In this document: piece by piece, positions 24,208-32,098 of the stretch | Layout of the letters: every line of letters begins with the position of its first letter | How positions within the stretch are numbered: position 1 is the first letter of the stretch | Source: Devosia sp. 66-22 | GTDB lineage: Bacteria; Pseudomonadota; Alphaproteobacteria; Rhizobiales; Devosiaceae | Direction: 5' to 3' | DNA: 64,000 bases | NCBI GenBank assembly: GCA_001899065.1 | Contig: MKUZ01000006.1 | Location: 111,054-175,053, forward strand | Position numbers and translations under genes: made by a program | The notes under the pieces: model-generated | The model's input: only the letters and a program-made list of their open reading frames with translations | Told to the model about the DNA's origin: nothing | Databases searched by the model: none

Positions 24208-25042
24208 CCAGGACCTCTTTCAGATCAGCCACATCGTGCCAGACTTCCAGGAGCAGTTCGAGGACTACAAGACGTCGAGCAACGCGACGCGACGGACACT
24301 GCGCAGCCAGCTCGACATCCCCTATGGTGACGCGCCGCGGCAGCGGCTCGACCTATTCTTCCCGCCGGGTGAGCTCAGTGGAGCGCCGATCCACATGTTC
24401 ATCCATGGCGGCTACTGGCGCGCGCAGGTGAAGGAGGATTATGCCTTCGTCGCCGACGGCGTGGCCGCGGCGGGCGCCATCTGCGCCATCGTCGAATACA
24501 CGCTGATGCCGGGCGCACGCATGGCCAATCTGGTGCGCGAGACACGCGAGGCGCTGGGCTGGCTCGCCGACAATGCGGCGACGTTCGGCGGCGACGGTAC
24601 GAAGCTCTCGGCCAGCGGTCATTCGGCGGGCGGGCACCTGGTCACCTGGCTCGCCTCGCGTGCGCCGCACGAACAGGGCTTCCCAACGACACCGGTGCGG
24701 TCAGTGATCTCGATCAGTGGCATCTTCGACCTGCGACCGATCACCACGAGCTATCTGCAGCCCGAGGTGCAACTGACGGCCGAAGAGGTGGCGCACTGGT
24801 CGCCGATCGAGTCGGTGCCGTCGCCATCGACGCACTACGAGATCGCCGTGGGGCACGAGGAGACCCTGCCCTTCCACCAGCAGGCGCAGGATTATGCCTA
24901 TGTGCTCGAGCGGCACGGCGCGAGCCATGAGCGCGTGACGCTGCATGGCGAGGACCATATGAGCGTGGTGCGGAAGCTGGGCATCGTCGGCAGCCCGATG
25001 TGGGAGCTGCTGCGCGACGCCGTGGAGCGGAGCCGAGGCTGA
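24200..25042 (+). CDS. Alpha/beta hydrolase, kynurenine formamidase-like
   Basis: This encodes 280 residues. The oxyanion motif HGGYW (69-73) and the nucleophile Ser142 in SGHSAGG are typical of the arylformamidase/BD-FAE group of esterases. The acid and base are probably in the HEETLPFHQ and GEDHMSVV regions. I chose the ATG at 24200 because GGAG lies seven bases before it; an ATG at 24188 is in frame. The start overlaps the previous stop by eight bases, so regulators and hydrolase form one operon. The true substrate is likely an ester or amide linked to the sugar cluster. Confidence 0.85.
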   Translation: MADQDLFQISHIVPDFQEQFEDYKTSSNATRRTLRSQLDIPYGDAPRQRLDLFFPPGELSGAPIHMFIHGGYWRAQVKEDYAFVADGVAAAGAICAIVEYTLMPGARMANLVRETREALGWLADNAATFGGDGTKLSASGHSAGGHLVTWLASRAPHEQGFPTTPVRSVISISGIFDLRPITTSYLQPEVQLTAEEVAHWSPIESVPSPSTHYEIAVGHEETLPFHQQAQDYAYVLERHGASHERVTLHGEDHMSVVRKLGIVGSPMWELLRDAVERSRG

Positions 25043-25055
25043 GCTCCAAAACGAA

Positions 25056-25089
25056 ACGGGCGCCCCTGCGAGCGCCCGTCCCATAGTTC
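25056..25089 (-). terminator. Intrinsic terminator of the ABC-transporter operon
   Basis: ACGGGCGC (25056-25063) and GCGCCCGT (25072-25079) form an eight-base stem. Read on the minus strand the hairpin is followed by TTCGTTTT, so it ends the transcript carrying the sugar-binding protein gene. It sits between convergent genes and may also slow the plus-strand transcript. Confidence 0.8.
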
Positions 25090-25104
25090 CGGTTCAAGCG
25101 AAGC

Positions 25105-26238
25105 TTACTTCGTGCCGCCCCAGGCTTCCGGGTAGCCCGGCATGCCTTCGCAGCCGCACATGGCGTAGTGCAGCGGCGGCATCTTTTCGTTGATGTACTG
25201 GTCGAGCACATCCTGCGTGATGGCCGGCTGCGGGAGGACCCACTCCGGACCCGGGACCGCTTCGCCCTTCAGGGTGTTGACCGCGGCGATGATCGCGGTG
25301 CGCCACTGATAGGTCGGGTAGGTCGGGGCGATACCCTTGAAGCCAAGGGCCTTCCACTTCTGCAGGTAGTCCTGCTGGTCTTCGCCGGTGACGACGGGGA
25401 CCGGCACGCCAGCGTCTTCGAAGGCTTCGACAGCGGCCACGGCCGTGGCGCCGGCGTCCATCCACACGGCGTCGATGGTGCCGCGCTGCAGGTAGTCTTC
25501 GACGATCGACTTGGTCTTGGCGTTGTCACCATCGGTGAATTCTTCACCGAGGATGTTGAGGCCGGCTTCCTTGAACATGTTGCGCGCACCCGAAGCACGG
25601 GTTTCGAGCACGTCGACGCCCGGCAGGATGCGGAGCATCAGGACGTTGGCGCCGGCCGAGGTGTTGGCGATCACGTGCTCACCGGCCTGGATGCCGAAGC
25701 CGTAGCCACCCACGGGGTGGACGAAGGTGACCGGGCAGTCGGTGGTGACGCCGCGGTCGAACACGATGACCGGCAGGCCCGAAGCGCAGGCCTTCTCAAC
25801 GGCCGGCGTGAGCGCGGCGGTCGAGTTGGGCGAGACGATCAGGGCCGAGCAGGTACCGCCAGCGAGCAGGTCGTCGATATCGGCGATCTGCTTGTCGTCG
25901 GAGCCTTCGGCGTCGACATGGGTGAAGGTCCCGATCTCGGGATGGTTCTTCACTTCTTCGGTCATGTCGGTGTAGCCGACGACGCGCCAGGGGTTGTTCA
26001 CGCCGGCGTTCGAGAAGCAGATGGTCCAGGGGCCATCCTTCTTGAACTTGGCGGTGTCGGCCATGGCGTCGCCGGCATATTGCAGCCAGGGGCTGTCGGC
26101 CGGACCGTTGAAGGCACCGGTGAGCTGGGCCTTCTGCTTGGCGAATTCGGCCGGATCATCAAAATTGGGGGCCTGGGCCTGAGCCGCCCCCGCGAACAGC
26201 ACGGCCATACCGGCCACTGCCATCACGAGTTTCTTCAC
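25105..26238 (-). CDS. Sugar ABC transporter periplasmic binding protein (Peripla_BP_4)
   Basis: This encodes 377 residues starting at a GTG preceded by GGAGG at five bases. The first ~22 residues (VKKLVMAVAGMAVLFAGAAQ) are a cleavable signal peptide. The mature protein has the two-lobe sugar-binding fold of the RbsB/XylF class, with ICFSNAGVNNPWR, GLPVIVFDRGVT and AVWMDAGATAVAAVEAF. C-terminal cysteines (YAMCGCEGMPG) are unusual. It is the last gene of the transport operon, 86 bases after the permease. The ligand is unknown; a pentose or hexose is likely from the class. Confidence 0.88.
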   Translation of the reverse strand: MKKLVMAVAGMAVLFAGAAQAQAPNFDDPAEFAKQKAQLTGAFNGPADSPWLQYAGDAMADTAKFKKDGPWTICFSNAGVNNPWRVVGYTDMTEEVKNHPEIGTFTHVDAEGSDDKQIADIDDLLAGGTCSALIVSPNSTAALTPAVEKACASGLPVIVFDRGVTTDCPVTFVHPVGGYGFGIQAGEHVIANTSAGANVLMLRILPGVDVLETRASGARNMFKEAGLNILGEEFTDGDNAKTKSIVEDYLQRGTIDAVWMDAGATAVAAVEAFEDAGVPVPVVTGEDQQDYLQKWKALGFKGIAPTYPTYQWRTAIIAAVNTLKGEAVPGPEWVLPQPAITQDVLDQYINEKMPPLHYAMCGCEGMPGYPEAWGGTK

Positions 26239-26324
26239 ACTATCCTCCCTTTCGAGGTTCCCGGTGTCGTCCCTGTCAGACGGTTGCTTCCCGCCTGTCG
26301 TTCCGGGCGTTACCGCCCGACCAC

Positions 26325-27311
26325 TCATCGTCCCGTCCGCTTGCGCCGATACATGGCGAGCGCCACCGCGCCGATGAGAATGAGGCCCTGCACCACCTGC
26401 CGGACGGGCTGCGGCAGCCCGAGCAGATTGAGCAGGGTGAAGATCGCTTCGAGCGCCAGCGCGCCCGCCATGGCGGCTGGCACGGAGCCGCGGCCGCCGA
26501 GCAACTGCGCGCCGCCGAGCACCGCGGCGGTGATGGCCTGCAGCTCGTAGCCCGAGCCGATATCGACCGACACGCCGGCGCGACCGCCGAGGATGACGCC
26601 CGCCACTACCGCGCTCATCGAGGAGACGATGAAGGCGGTGATGCGCACGCGCTCAACCGGCACGCCGGCGAGGCGCGCGGCGCGCTGATTGTCGCCGATG
26701 GCATGGATCATGCGGCCGAGATTGGTGCGGTGCATGCCCCACCAGAGGATGAGACCGAACACCACCAGGCAGATGATCGCCACGGGGAAGATGTTGACCA
26801 GCGGCACGCCGGTGATGTTGAAGCGGCCGAAGAAGCGGAAGGTGTCGGGCAGGTAGCCGCGCGGCGCGCCGCCCGACCAGACGAAGGCGACGCCCGTCAG
26901 CGTGATCATCATGCCCAGCGTGGCGATGAGCGAGGGAACGCGCAGATAGCTGACGACGAGGCCGTTGATGAGGCCGACCAGCGCGCCGATGCCCAGCATC
27001 AGCGGGATGATCCAGTAGGTGGAATTGGGGTCGTTGCTGGCCAGCATCGACGAGCCGATGACGGTGAGCGTCATCATGGCGCCGACACTGAGGTCGAAGC
27101 CACCGGCGACGATGACGTAGAGCGCCCCGCCCGAGAGGATGGCGAGCGCCGCGGCGCGCTTCAGATAGTTCATGTAGCCCTGCGGCTCCATGAAGGCGGG
27201 GTTGAGCAGCACGATGGCGACCAGCAGCGCGACCAGCAGCACATAGACCGGATTGATCTGCAGGAGGCGGCGGCGGGCCGAGCCGGGCGTCGAAAGGGTC
27301 TGCTCGGTCAT
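26325..27311 (-). CDS. Sugar ABC transporter permease 1 (RbsC family)
   Basis: This 328-residue protein has about nine transmembrane helices and the CUT2 permease motif region IHAIGDNQRAARLAGVPVERV, which contacts the ATPase, followed by VLGGAQLLGGRGSV. The start MTEQTLSTPG at 27311 overlaps the stop of the previous permease by four bases. With its partner at 27308-28294 it forms the inner-membrane channel. Confidence 0.9.
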   Translation of the reverse strand: MTEQTLSTPGSARRRLLQINPVYVLLVALLVAIVLLNPAFMEPQGYMNYLKRAAALAILSGGALYVIVAGGFDLSVGAMMTLTVIGSSMLASNDPNSTYWIIPLMLGIGALVGLINGLVVSYLRVPSLIATLGMMITLTGVAFVWSGGAPRGYLPDTFRFFGRFNITGVPLVNIFPVAIICLVVFGLILWWGMHRTNLGRMIHAIGDNQRAARLAGVPVERVRITAFIVSSMSAVVAGVILGGRAGVSVDIGSGYELQAITAAVLGGAQLLGGRGSVPAAMAGALALEAIFTLLNLLGLPQPVRQVVQGLILIGAVALAMYRRKRTGR

Positions 27312-28294
27312 GACACGGGCCTCTTGGAACGGACGGCGTAGAAGGCGACGGCGGCCACGATGATGATGCCGCGCACCACCTGCTTCACGAAAGCGTCCAT
27401 GCCGATGACGTTGAAGATGGAATCGATGAGCGAGAAGATGATGACGCCCGCCATGGTGCCCCAGATGCCACCGCGGCCGCCCGCGAGGATGGTGCCGCCG
27501 ATGACGACGACGGCGATCGACTCGAGATCGTAGACACCCTCGGCGCCGATCCAAGGCGCGCCCGAACGGAGGCGCGAGGCGAGATAGAGGCCGGCAATGG
27601 CGGCGCAGAGCGAGCACACGACATGGGCGCCGATGATGACGCCCGAGGTCTTGATGCCGGCATTGCGCGCCGCATCCTTGTTGCCACCCACCGAATAGAT
27701 GTCCGAGCCGAAGCGAGTGAAGCGCAGCACGAACCAGGCGAGCCCCGCCAGCACGAACATGAAGATCAGTGAGTAAGGAACGATGCCGACGGAGCCATAG
27801 GCGAAGATCTGGAACTCGACCGGCACCTTGCCGGCGAAGTTGTTGTAGAAGGCCGAGAGCACGCCCTGGATGATGAGCGACATGCCCAGCGTCGCGATCA
27901 GCGGATTGACCTCGAGCTTGCTGATGACGAGGCCGTTGATGAGCCCGACGACGGCGCCGAGCGCGAGCACGGCGAGGATGGCGGGCAGCATCATCGAGGG
28001 CTCACCATTCATCACCACGGAGGTGACGACGGCGGATGCGGAGATGAGGCTTGCTACGCTCAGGTCGATCGAAGCTACCAGGATGGCGAAGGTCTGGCCG
28101 ATGGCGGTGATGCCCAGCGTGATCGAGCGGCCCAGGATCGAGACGAGATTGTCGACCGAGAGATATTTGGTCTGGCCGCTGACGACGACGAGGCCGACAT
28201 AGAGCACGATCGAGGCGAGCAGCAGGAAGCCCGACGCATAGCGGTCGAAGCGGAAGCCGGAGCGGCGGGGAGCGGGCAGCGTGGTGTCGGTCAT
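27308..28294 (-). CDS. Sugar ABC transporter permease 2 (RbsC family)
   Basis: This encodes 328 residues of the same family as the downstream permease, with the coupling region YSVGGNKDAARNAGIKTSGV and the VIGGTILAGGRGGI motif. Helices alternate through the whole length. Two distinct permeases in one operon suggest a heterodimeric channel. The start overlaps the ATPase stop by four bases. Confidence 0.9.
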   Translation of the reverse strand: MTDTTLPAPRRSGFRFDRYASGFLLLASIVLYVGLVVVSGQTKYLSVDNLVSILGRSITLGITAIGQTFAILVASIDLSVASLISASAVVTSVVMNGEPSMMLPAILAVLALGAVVGLINGLVISKLEVNPLIATLGMSLIIQGVLSAFYNNFAGKVPVEFQIFAYGSVGIVPYSLIFMFVLAGLAWFVLRFTRFGSDIYSVGGNKDAARNAGIKTSGVIIGAHVVCSLCAAIAGLYLASRLRSGAPWIGAEGVYDLESIAVVVIGGTILAGGRGGIWGTMAGVIIFSLIDSIFNVIGMDAFVKQVVRGIIIVAAVAFYAVRSKRPVS

Positions 28295-29811
28295 GCCGCT
28301 TCTCCCGCGAGGTGCTTTTCGCCGGTGGCGCTCAGCATGATGTCGGCTTCGGTGGCGCCGCGCGGGAACTCGCCGGCGATGCGGCCTTCGCGCATGACGA
28401 CGATGCGGTCGGCAGCGCCGAGGATTTCGGGCAGATCGGACGAGATCATCATCACGGCCGCGCCGGAACGGGCGAGATCGCGCATCAAATGGTAGATGCC
28501 GGCCTTGGCGTTGACGTCGATGCCGCGCGTGGGCTCGATGAAGATCAGCACCTTGGGCTTGAGCGCGAGCCAGCGGGCGACGATGGCCTTCTGCTGGTTG
28601 CCGCCCGAGAGCACGCGCATCTCCTGCTCATAGGAGGGTGCGCGCACTTCCATGCGGTCGAACAGCTTGTCCATGCCGGCAAGGTCGGTGTGGGCATTGG
28701 TGCGGTGGCTGGCGAGGAAGCTGGCAAAGCTCCGCGCGGTGACCATGCCGTTGTCGCGCACCGACTGCATCAGCAGCAGCCCCTCGGCCTTGCGATCACC
28801 GGGGAGCACGCCGATTCCGGCGCGGATGGCGTCGCGCGGATGCGTGAAGCGCACGCCCTTGCCGTCGAGCGTGACGGTGCCCGAGGTAAAGGGGACGGCG
28901 CCGAACAGCGCCATGGCCAGAGCCGAGCGGCCCGCGCCCTGGAGACCGGCGAAGCCGGTGATCTCGCCGGCGCGGAGCTCGAAATCGATATTGCGCAGGA
29001 AGGCGTTGCCGCCGCCGCGCACACCCAGAACGACATTGCCCCGCTCTTGGGGCGTGCCCGGCGGCGGATAGTAGTCGGCGATGTCGCGGCCCACCATCGT
29101 GCGTACGATGGTTTCAGGGTCGGGGACGTGGTCGAAGCGCGCCGCGACCTCGCCGTCCTTGATAACGGTGACCCGGTTGGCGAGGCGCGTGACCTCGCGC
29201 ATGCGGTGGGTGATGTAGATGATGGTGGTGCCGCCGGCGCGGAGCTGGTCGATCAGCGAGAACAGCACCTCGCACTCGCTCTCGTTGAGCGCGGCGGTCG
29301 GCTCGTCCATGACGATGACCTTGCTCGACAGCGAGATGGCCTTGGCGATTTCGACGAGCTGCTGGCTCGCCACGTCGAGATCGGCGACTGTCGTGTCGGG
29401 CTCGATGTGGTGGCGCGCGCCGAACAGGCCGAGGACGCGGCGCGTCTCGTCTTCCATGGCGCGGCCATCGATGACGCCGCCCCTCACCGGCTCGCGGCCG
29501 AGGAACAGGTTCTGCGCCACGGTGCGCTCGGGCAGCAGCGAGAACTCCTGATAGATCACCGAAATGCCGGCGAGCAGCGATTCCTGCGGGTGCCGGAAAT
29601 GCTGCTCCTTACCGTCGATCAGCACGGTGCCGCTGTCGGGATTGTAGACGCCTGAGAGAATCTTGATCAGCGTCGACTTGCCGGCGCCGTTCTCGCCCAC
29701 CAACGCATGCACTTCGCCCCTGGCGCAGGAGAAGCTCACATCGTGCAGGGCGCGGACGCCGGGGAAGGATTTCGAGATGTTGCGCATCTCGATGACGGGG
29801 GTGTCGCTCAT
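28291..29811 (-). CDS. Sugar ABC transporter ATP-binding protein (MglA/RbsA type)
   Basis: This encodes 506 residues with two tandem ABC domains, as usual in CUT2 systems. Domain 1 has Walker A GENGAGKST and DEPTAALNESE. Domain 2 has the degenerate GLQGAGRSALAM and LSGGNQQKAIVARWLA, followed by a Walker B region in which an acidic-Pro pair reads IEPTRGID. The degenerate second site is typical of the family. It is translationally coupled on both sides by four-base overlaps with the epimerase gene upstream and the permease downstream. Confidence 0.92.
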   Translation of the reverse strand: MSDTPVIEMRNISKSFPGVRALHDVSFSCARGEVHALVGENGAGKSTLIKILSGVYNPDSGTVLIDGKEQHFRHPQESLLAGISVIYQEFSLLPERTVAQNLFLGREPVRGGVIDGRAMEDETRRVLGLFGARHHIEPDTTVADLDVASQQLVEIAKAISLSSKVIVMDEPTAALNESECEVLFSLIDQLRAGGTTIIYITHRMREVTRLANRVTVIKDGEVAARFDHVPDPETIVRTMVGRDIADYYPPPGTPQERGNVVLGVRGGGNAFLRNIDFELRAGEITGFAGLQGAGRSALAMALFGAVPFTSGTVTLDGKGVRFTHPRDAIRAGIGVLPGDRKAEGLLLMQSVRDNGMVTARSFASFLASHRTNAHTDLAGMDKLFDRMEVRAPSYEQEMRVLSGGNQQKAIVARWLALKPKVLIFIEPTRGIDVNAKAGIYHLMRDLARSGAAVMMISSDLPEILGAADRIVVMREGRIAGEFPRGATEADIMLSATGEKHLAGEAA

Positions 29812-30671
29812 GCCGCCATGTCTCCAGCTTCCTGCCAGGTCCGGCGGATGAAGGCCGCGCTCTCGGTGAAGAGCGTGTCGTAGTCGGGGAACAGCGGGCG
29901 CCAGACGCGCGTCGCCGCGGCGATGCCGGGGAGTCCTGCGCCGAACGCCTCAAGCGTTACCCAGCCGTCATAGCCCGAGCGGCGGACAGCGCCCATGATG
30001 GACTTGAAGTCGATATGGCCGCGGCCGGGAATGCCGCGGTCGTTCTCCGAGATGTGGACGACCCCCACATGCGGCGCGACGGTTTCGTAGGCCTTCACCT
30101 GGTCGCCGTCTTCGATGTTGGCGTGGAAGGTGTCGTACATGATACGCAGGGCCTTGTGGCCGACGCGCTGGGCATAGTCGCGACACTGCGCCGTGGTGTT
30201 GAGAAAATAGGTCTCGAACCGGTTGAGATGCTCGAGGCTGATATAGATGCCGTTGGCCTCAGCGCGCGTGGCAAGCACGCGATGCGCCGCGGCGGCGTGG
30301 TCGAGCTCGGCCTCGGTGGGACCGGCACCGGTGAAATGGCCGATGGGCGCGTGGATGGGACCGCCCAGGCTCTCAGCCCCGAGCGCGATGGCGCAATCGA
30401 GCGCCCAGTCGAGATGCCGCCGGCCGCGGGCGCGATTATCGGCATCGGGCGAGACGGGGTTGGCGTCGGGGCTGGGGACGATGGCGGTGCAGCAGCGCTC
30501 GAGGCCGATGGCGTCCAGTTCCCGGCCCAGCCAGGCATAGTGCGCCGGATCGCCGGAGAGGACGGGAACCTCGACGCCGTCATAGCCGAGTGCCTTCAGC
30601 TGCCGGATGGCCGGCAGGTGCGCTTCGGTGACAAAATCCGTCAAGCACAGCAGATTGATGCCGAGCTTCAT
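29808..30671 (-). CDS. Sugar phosphate isomerase/epimerase (D-tagatose 3-epimerase-like TIM barrel)
   Basis: This 287-residue xylose-isomerase-like TIM barrel has metal and catalytic residues visible in order: Glu in ISLEHLNRFET, Asp/His in IMYDTFHANIEDG, His/Glu in VVHISENDRGIPGRGH, and Glu in VTLEAFG. This pattern matches D-tagatose/D-psicose 3-epimerases, which interconvert ketohexoses at C3. It is the first gene of the transport operon, so the imported sugar is probably epimerised immediately. It is divergent from the AraC gene. Confidence 0.85.
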   Translation of the reverse strand: MKLGINLLCLTDFVTEAHLPAIRQLKALGYDGVEVPVLSGDPAHYAWLGRELDAIGLERCCTAIVPSPDANPVSPDADNRARGRRHLDWALDCAIALGAESLGGPIHAPIGHFTGAGPTEAELDHAAAAHRVLATRAEANGIYISLEHLNRFETYFLNTTAQCRDYAQRVGHKALRIMYDTFHANIEDGDQVKAYETVAPHVGVVHISENDRGIPGRGHIDFKSIMGAVRRSGYDGWVTLEAFGAGLPGIAAATRVWRPLFPDYDTLFTESAAFIRRTWQEAGDMAA

Positions 30672-31066
30672 GCCTCTCCCCTGGCGCGGTTCGGCCGCAC
30701 CGTCCTGGCAGTCCCTGCTGCCGGCCTCTTATGGGCCCGTTCTTGCGATCAGTATTCGGCAACGCCCGGGGGCGTTCAATGCAGAAACTTACCCGCCAGT
30801 CCGAGATTTGGGACAATTGTGGGTGAAGATTCGTCTTCTGCCGACTTGCTGCAGCGGATTTTGAACGACGACGGCGGTTGCCGCCCATGCCGACCGATTT
30901 CCGCTGCCCTCCTCCGATCGTCCTCCAGACCCCTGGATTTGTTGACTCTGTCGCACCCGACTCTCTAGGTTGAGGGCACGGGCCGACAGAGGGATGATCG
31001 CCGAGGGAGGAGCCCGCGGCGTTCAAATCGGCACAGTGGTAAATTTTGGACACAGGACCAACCTGT
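30672..31066. promoter_or_regulatory. Divergent promoter region of the sugar operon and AraC gene
   Basis: This 395-base gap separates the epimerase (minus) and AraC (plus) starts. For the plus strand a possible promoter is TTGACT at 30942-30947 and TAGGTT at 30966-30971, spaced 18 bases. No clear operator repeat stands out by eye. The length is ample for AraC half-sites and for a binding site of the fusion regulator at 22307. Confidence 0.35.
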
Positions 31067-32089
31067 ATGACTCCCGACCTCAAGGAACGCGCCGTGGCGC
31101 GCCCCGCGGTGTTCACCGAGCCCGGCGCCCTGCTCTATGCCGGCAATTGCCGCGACCTCTATGACGCGTCGCTGGCCGGCAAGGTGACGCTGAGCGCCTG
31201 GACCCGCCGCAAGTATCCGGGCACGCCGCTGGGCGACGCGTTGCCGCAGGTGCTGTCGGTGGGCGGCTGGGATGCGGCCTCGCCGCAGGACTGGGGGCTC
31301 AAGGAGCACTGCAACGAGGGCGTCAAGATCGCCTATATGGCACGCGGCACGATGGCGCTCAGGGTCGACGGGCAGACACATCACCTGACCGAGGGGCAGA
31401 TGTTCGTGGTCCGGCCCTGGCAACTCCACCAGTTCGGCGACCCGCATGTGGCGGCGAGCCAGATCATCTGGGTGCTGTTCGATGTGGGCGTGCGGCGGCC
31501 GCATGAGGACTGGCTGTGGCCCGACTGGCTCGCCTGGCCGGCGCGCGACACCGAACGGCTGACGCGCCTGCTGTCGCGCAACGAGCAGCATGTGAGCACG
31601 GCGAGCCGCGATGTGGCGCGCAGCTTCCACGACATCGCCGACATCGTCGCCGGGGGCGACATCGAGGGCGACGAGGCGCGGCTGCGACTCATGATCTCGA
31701 TGATGCTGCTGCAGTTCGCCGACCAGCTCGAAAGCCAGGCGCCGGTGCTCGACGAGGCGCTGGCGAGCTCGAAACGCACCGTGCAGATTTTTCTCAAGCG
31801 GCTGCCGCATGCGCTGGACGAGGACTGGACGCTCGAGAACATGGCGGCCGAATGCAAGCTCAGTAGAACACAGTTCTCGCAACACTGCCAGGCGCTGACC
31901 AACATGACGCCGGTGCGCTATCTGCAGATGATCCGGCTCGAGGCCGCGCGCAAATGGCTGAGCGAACGCGCCGAAGCCTCGGTGACGGAGGTCGCGCATT
32001 CATGCGGCTTCTCCTCGAGCCAGTATTTCGCCACCTGCTACAAGCGGCGCTTCGGCTATTCGCCGCAGGAGACGCGAGGGATCATCTAG
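31067..32089 (+). CDS. AraC-family transcriptional regulator
   Basis: This encodes 340 residues. The N-terminal half has a cupin-like ligand pocket (MARGTMALRVDGQTHHLTEGQMFVVRPWQ broken by short turns), and the last ~100 residues carry two helix-turn-helix motifs ending in the AraC signature SCGFSSSQYFATCYKRRFGYSP. The ATG at 31067 was chosen; a TTG seven codons earlier is open. Divergent placement from the epimerase-ABC operon suggests it activates that operon on sugar binding. Confidence 0.87.
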   Translation: MTPDLKERAVARPAVFTEPGALLYAGNCRDLYDASLAGKVTLSAWTRRKYPGTPLGDALPQVLSVGGWDAASPQDWGLKEHCNEGVKIAYMARGTMALRVDGQTHHLTEGQMFVVRPWQLHQFGDPHVAASQIIWVLFDVGVRRPHEDWLWPDWLAWPARDTERLTRLLSRNEQHVSTASRDVARSFHDIADIVAGGDIEGDEARLRLMISMMLLQFADQLESQAPVLDEALASSKRTVQIFLKRLPHALDEDWTLENMAAECKLSRTQFSQHCQALTNMTPVRYLQMIRLEAARKWLSERAEASVTEVAHSCGFSSSQYFATCYKRRFGYSPQETRGII

Positions 32090-32098
32090 GCCGGCGGT

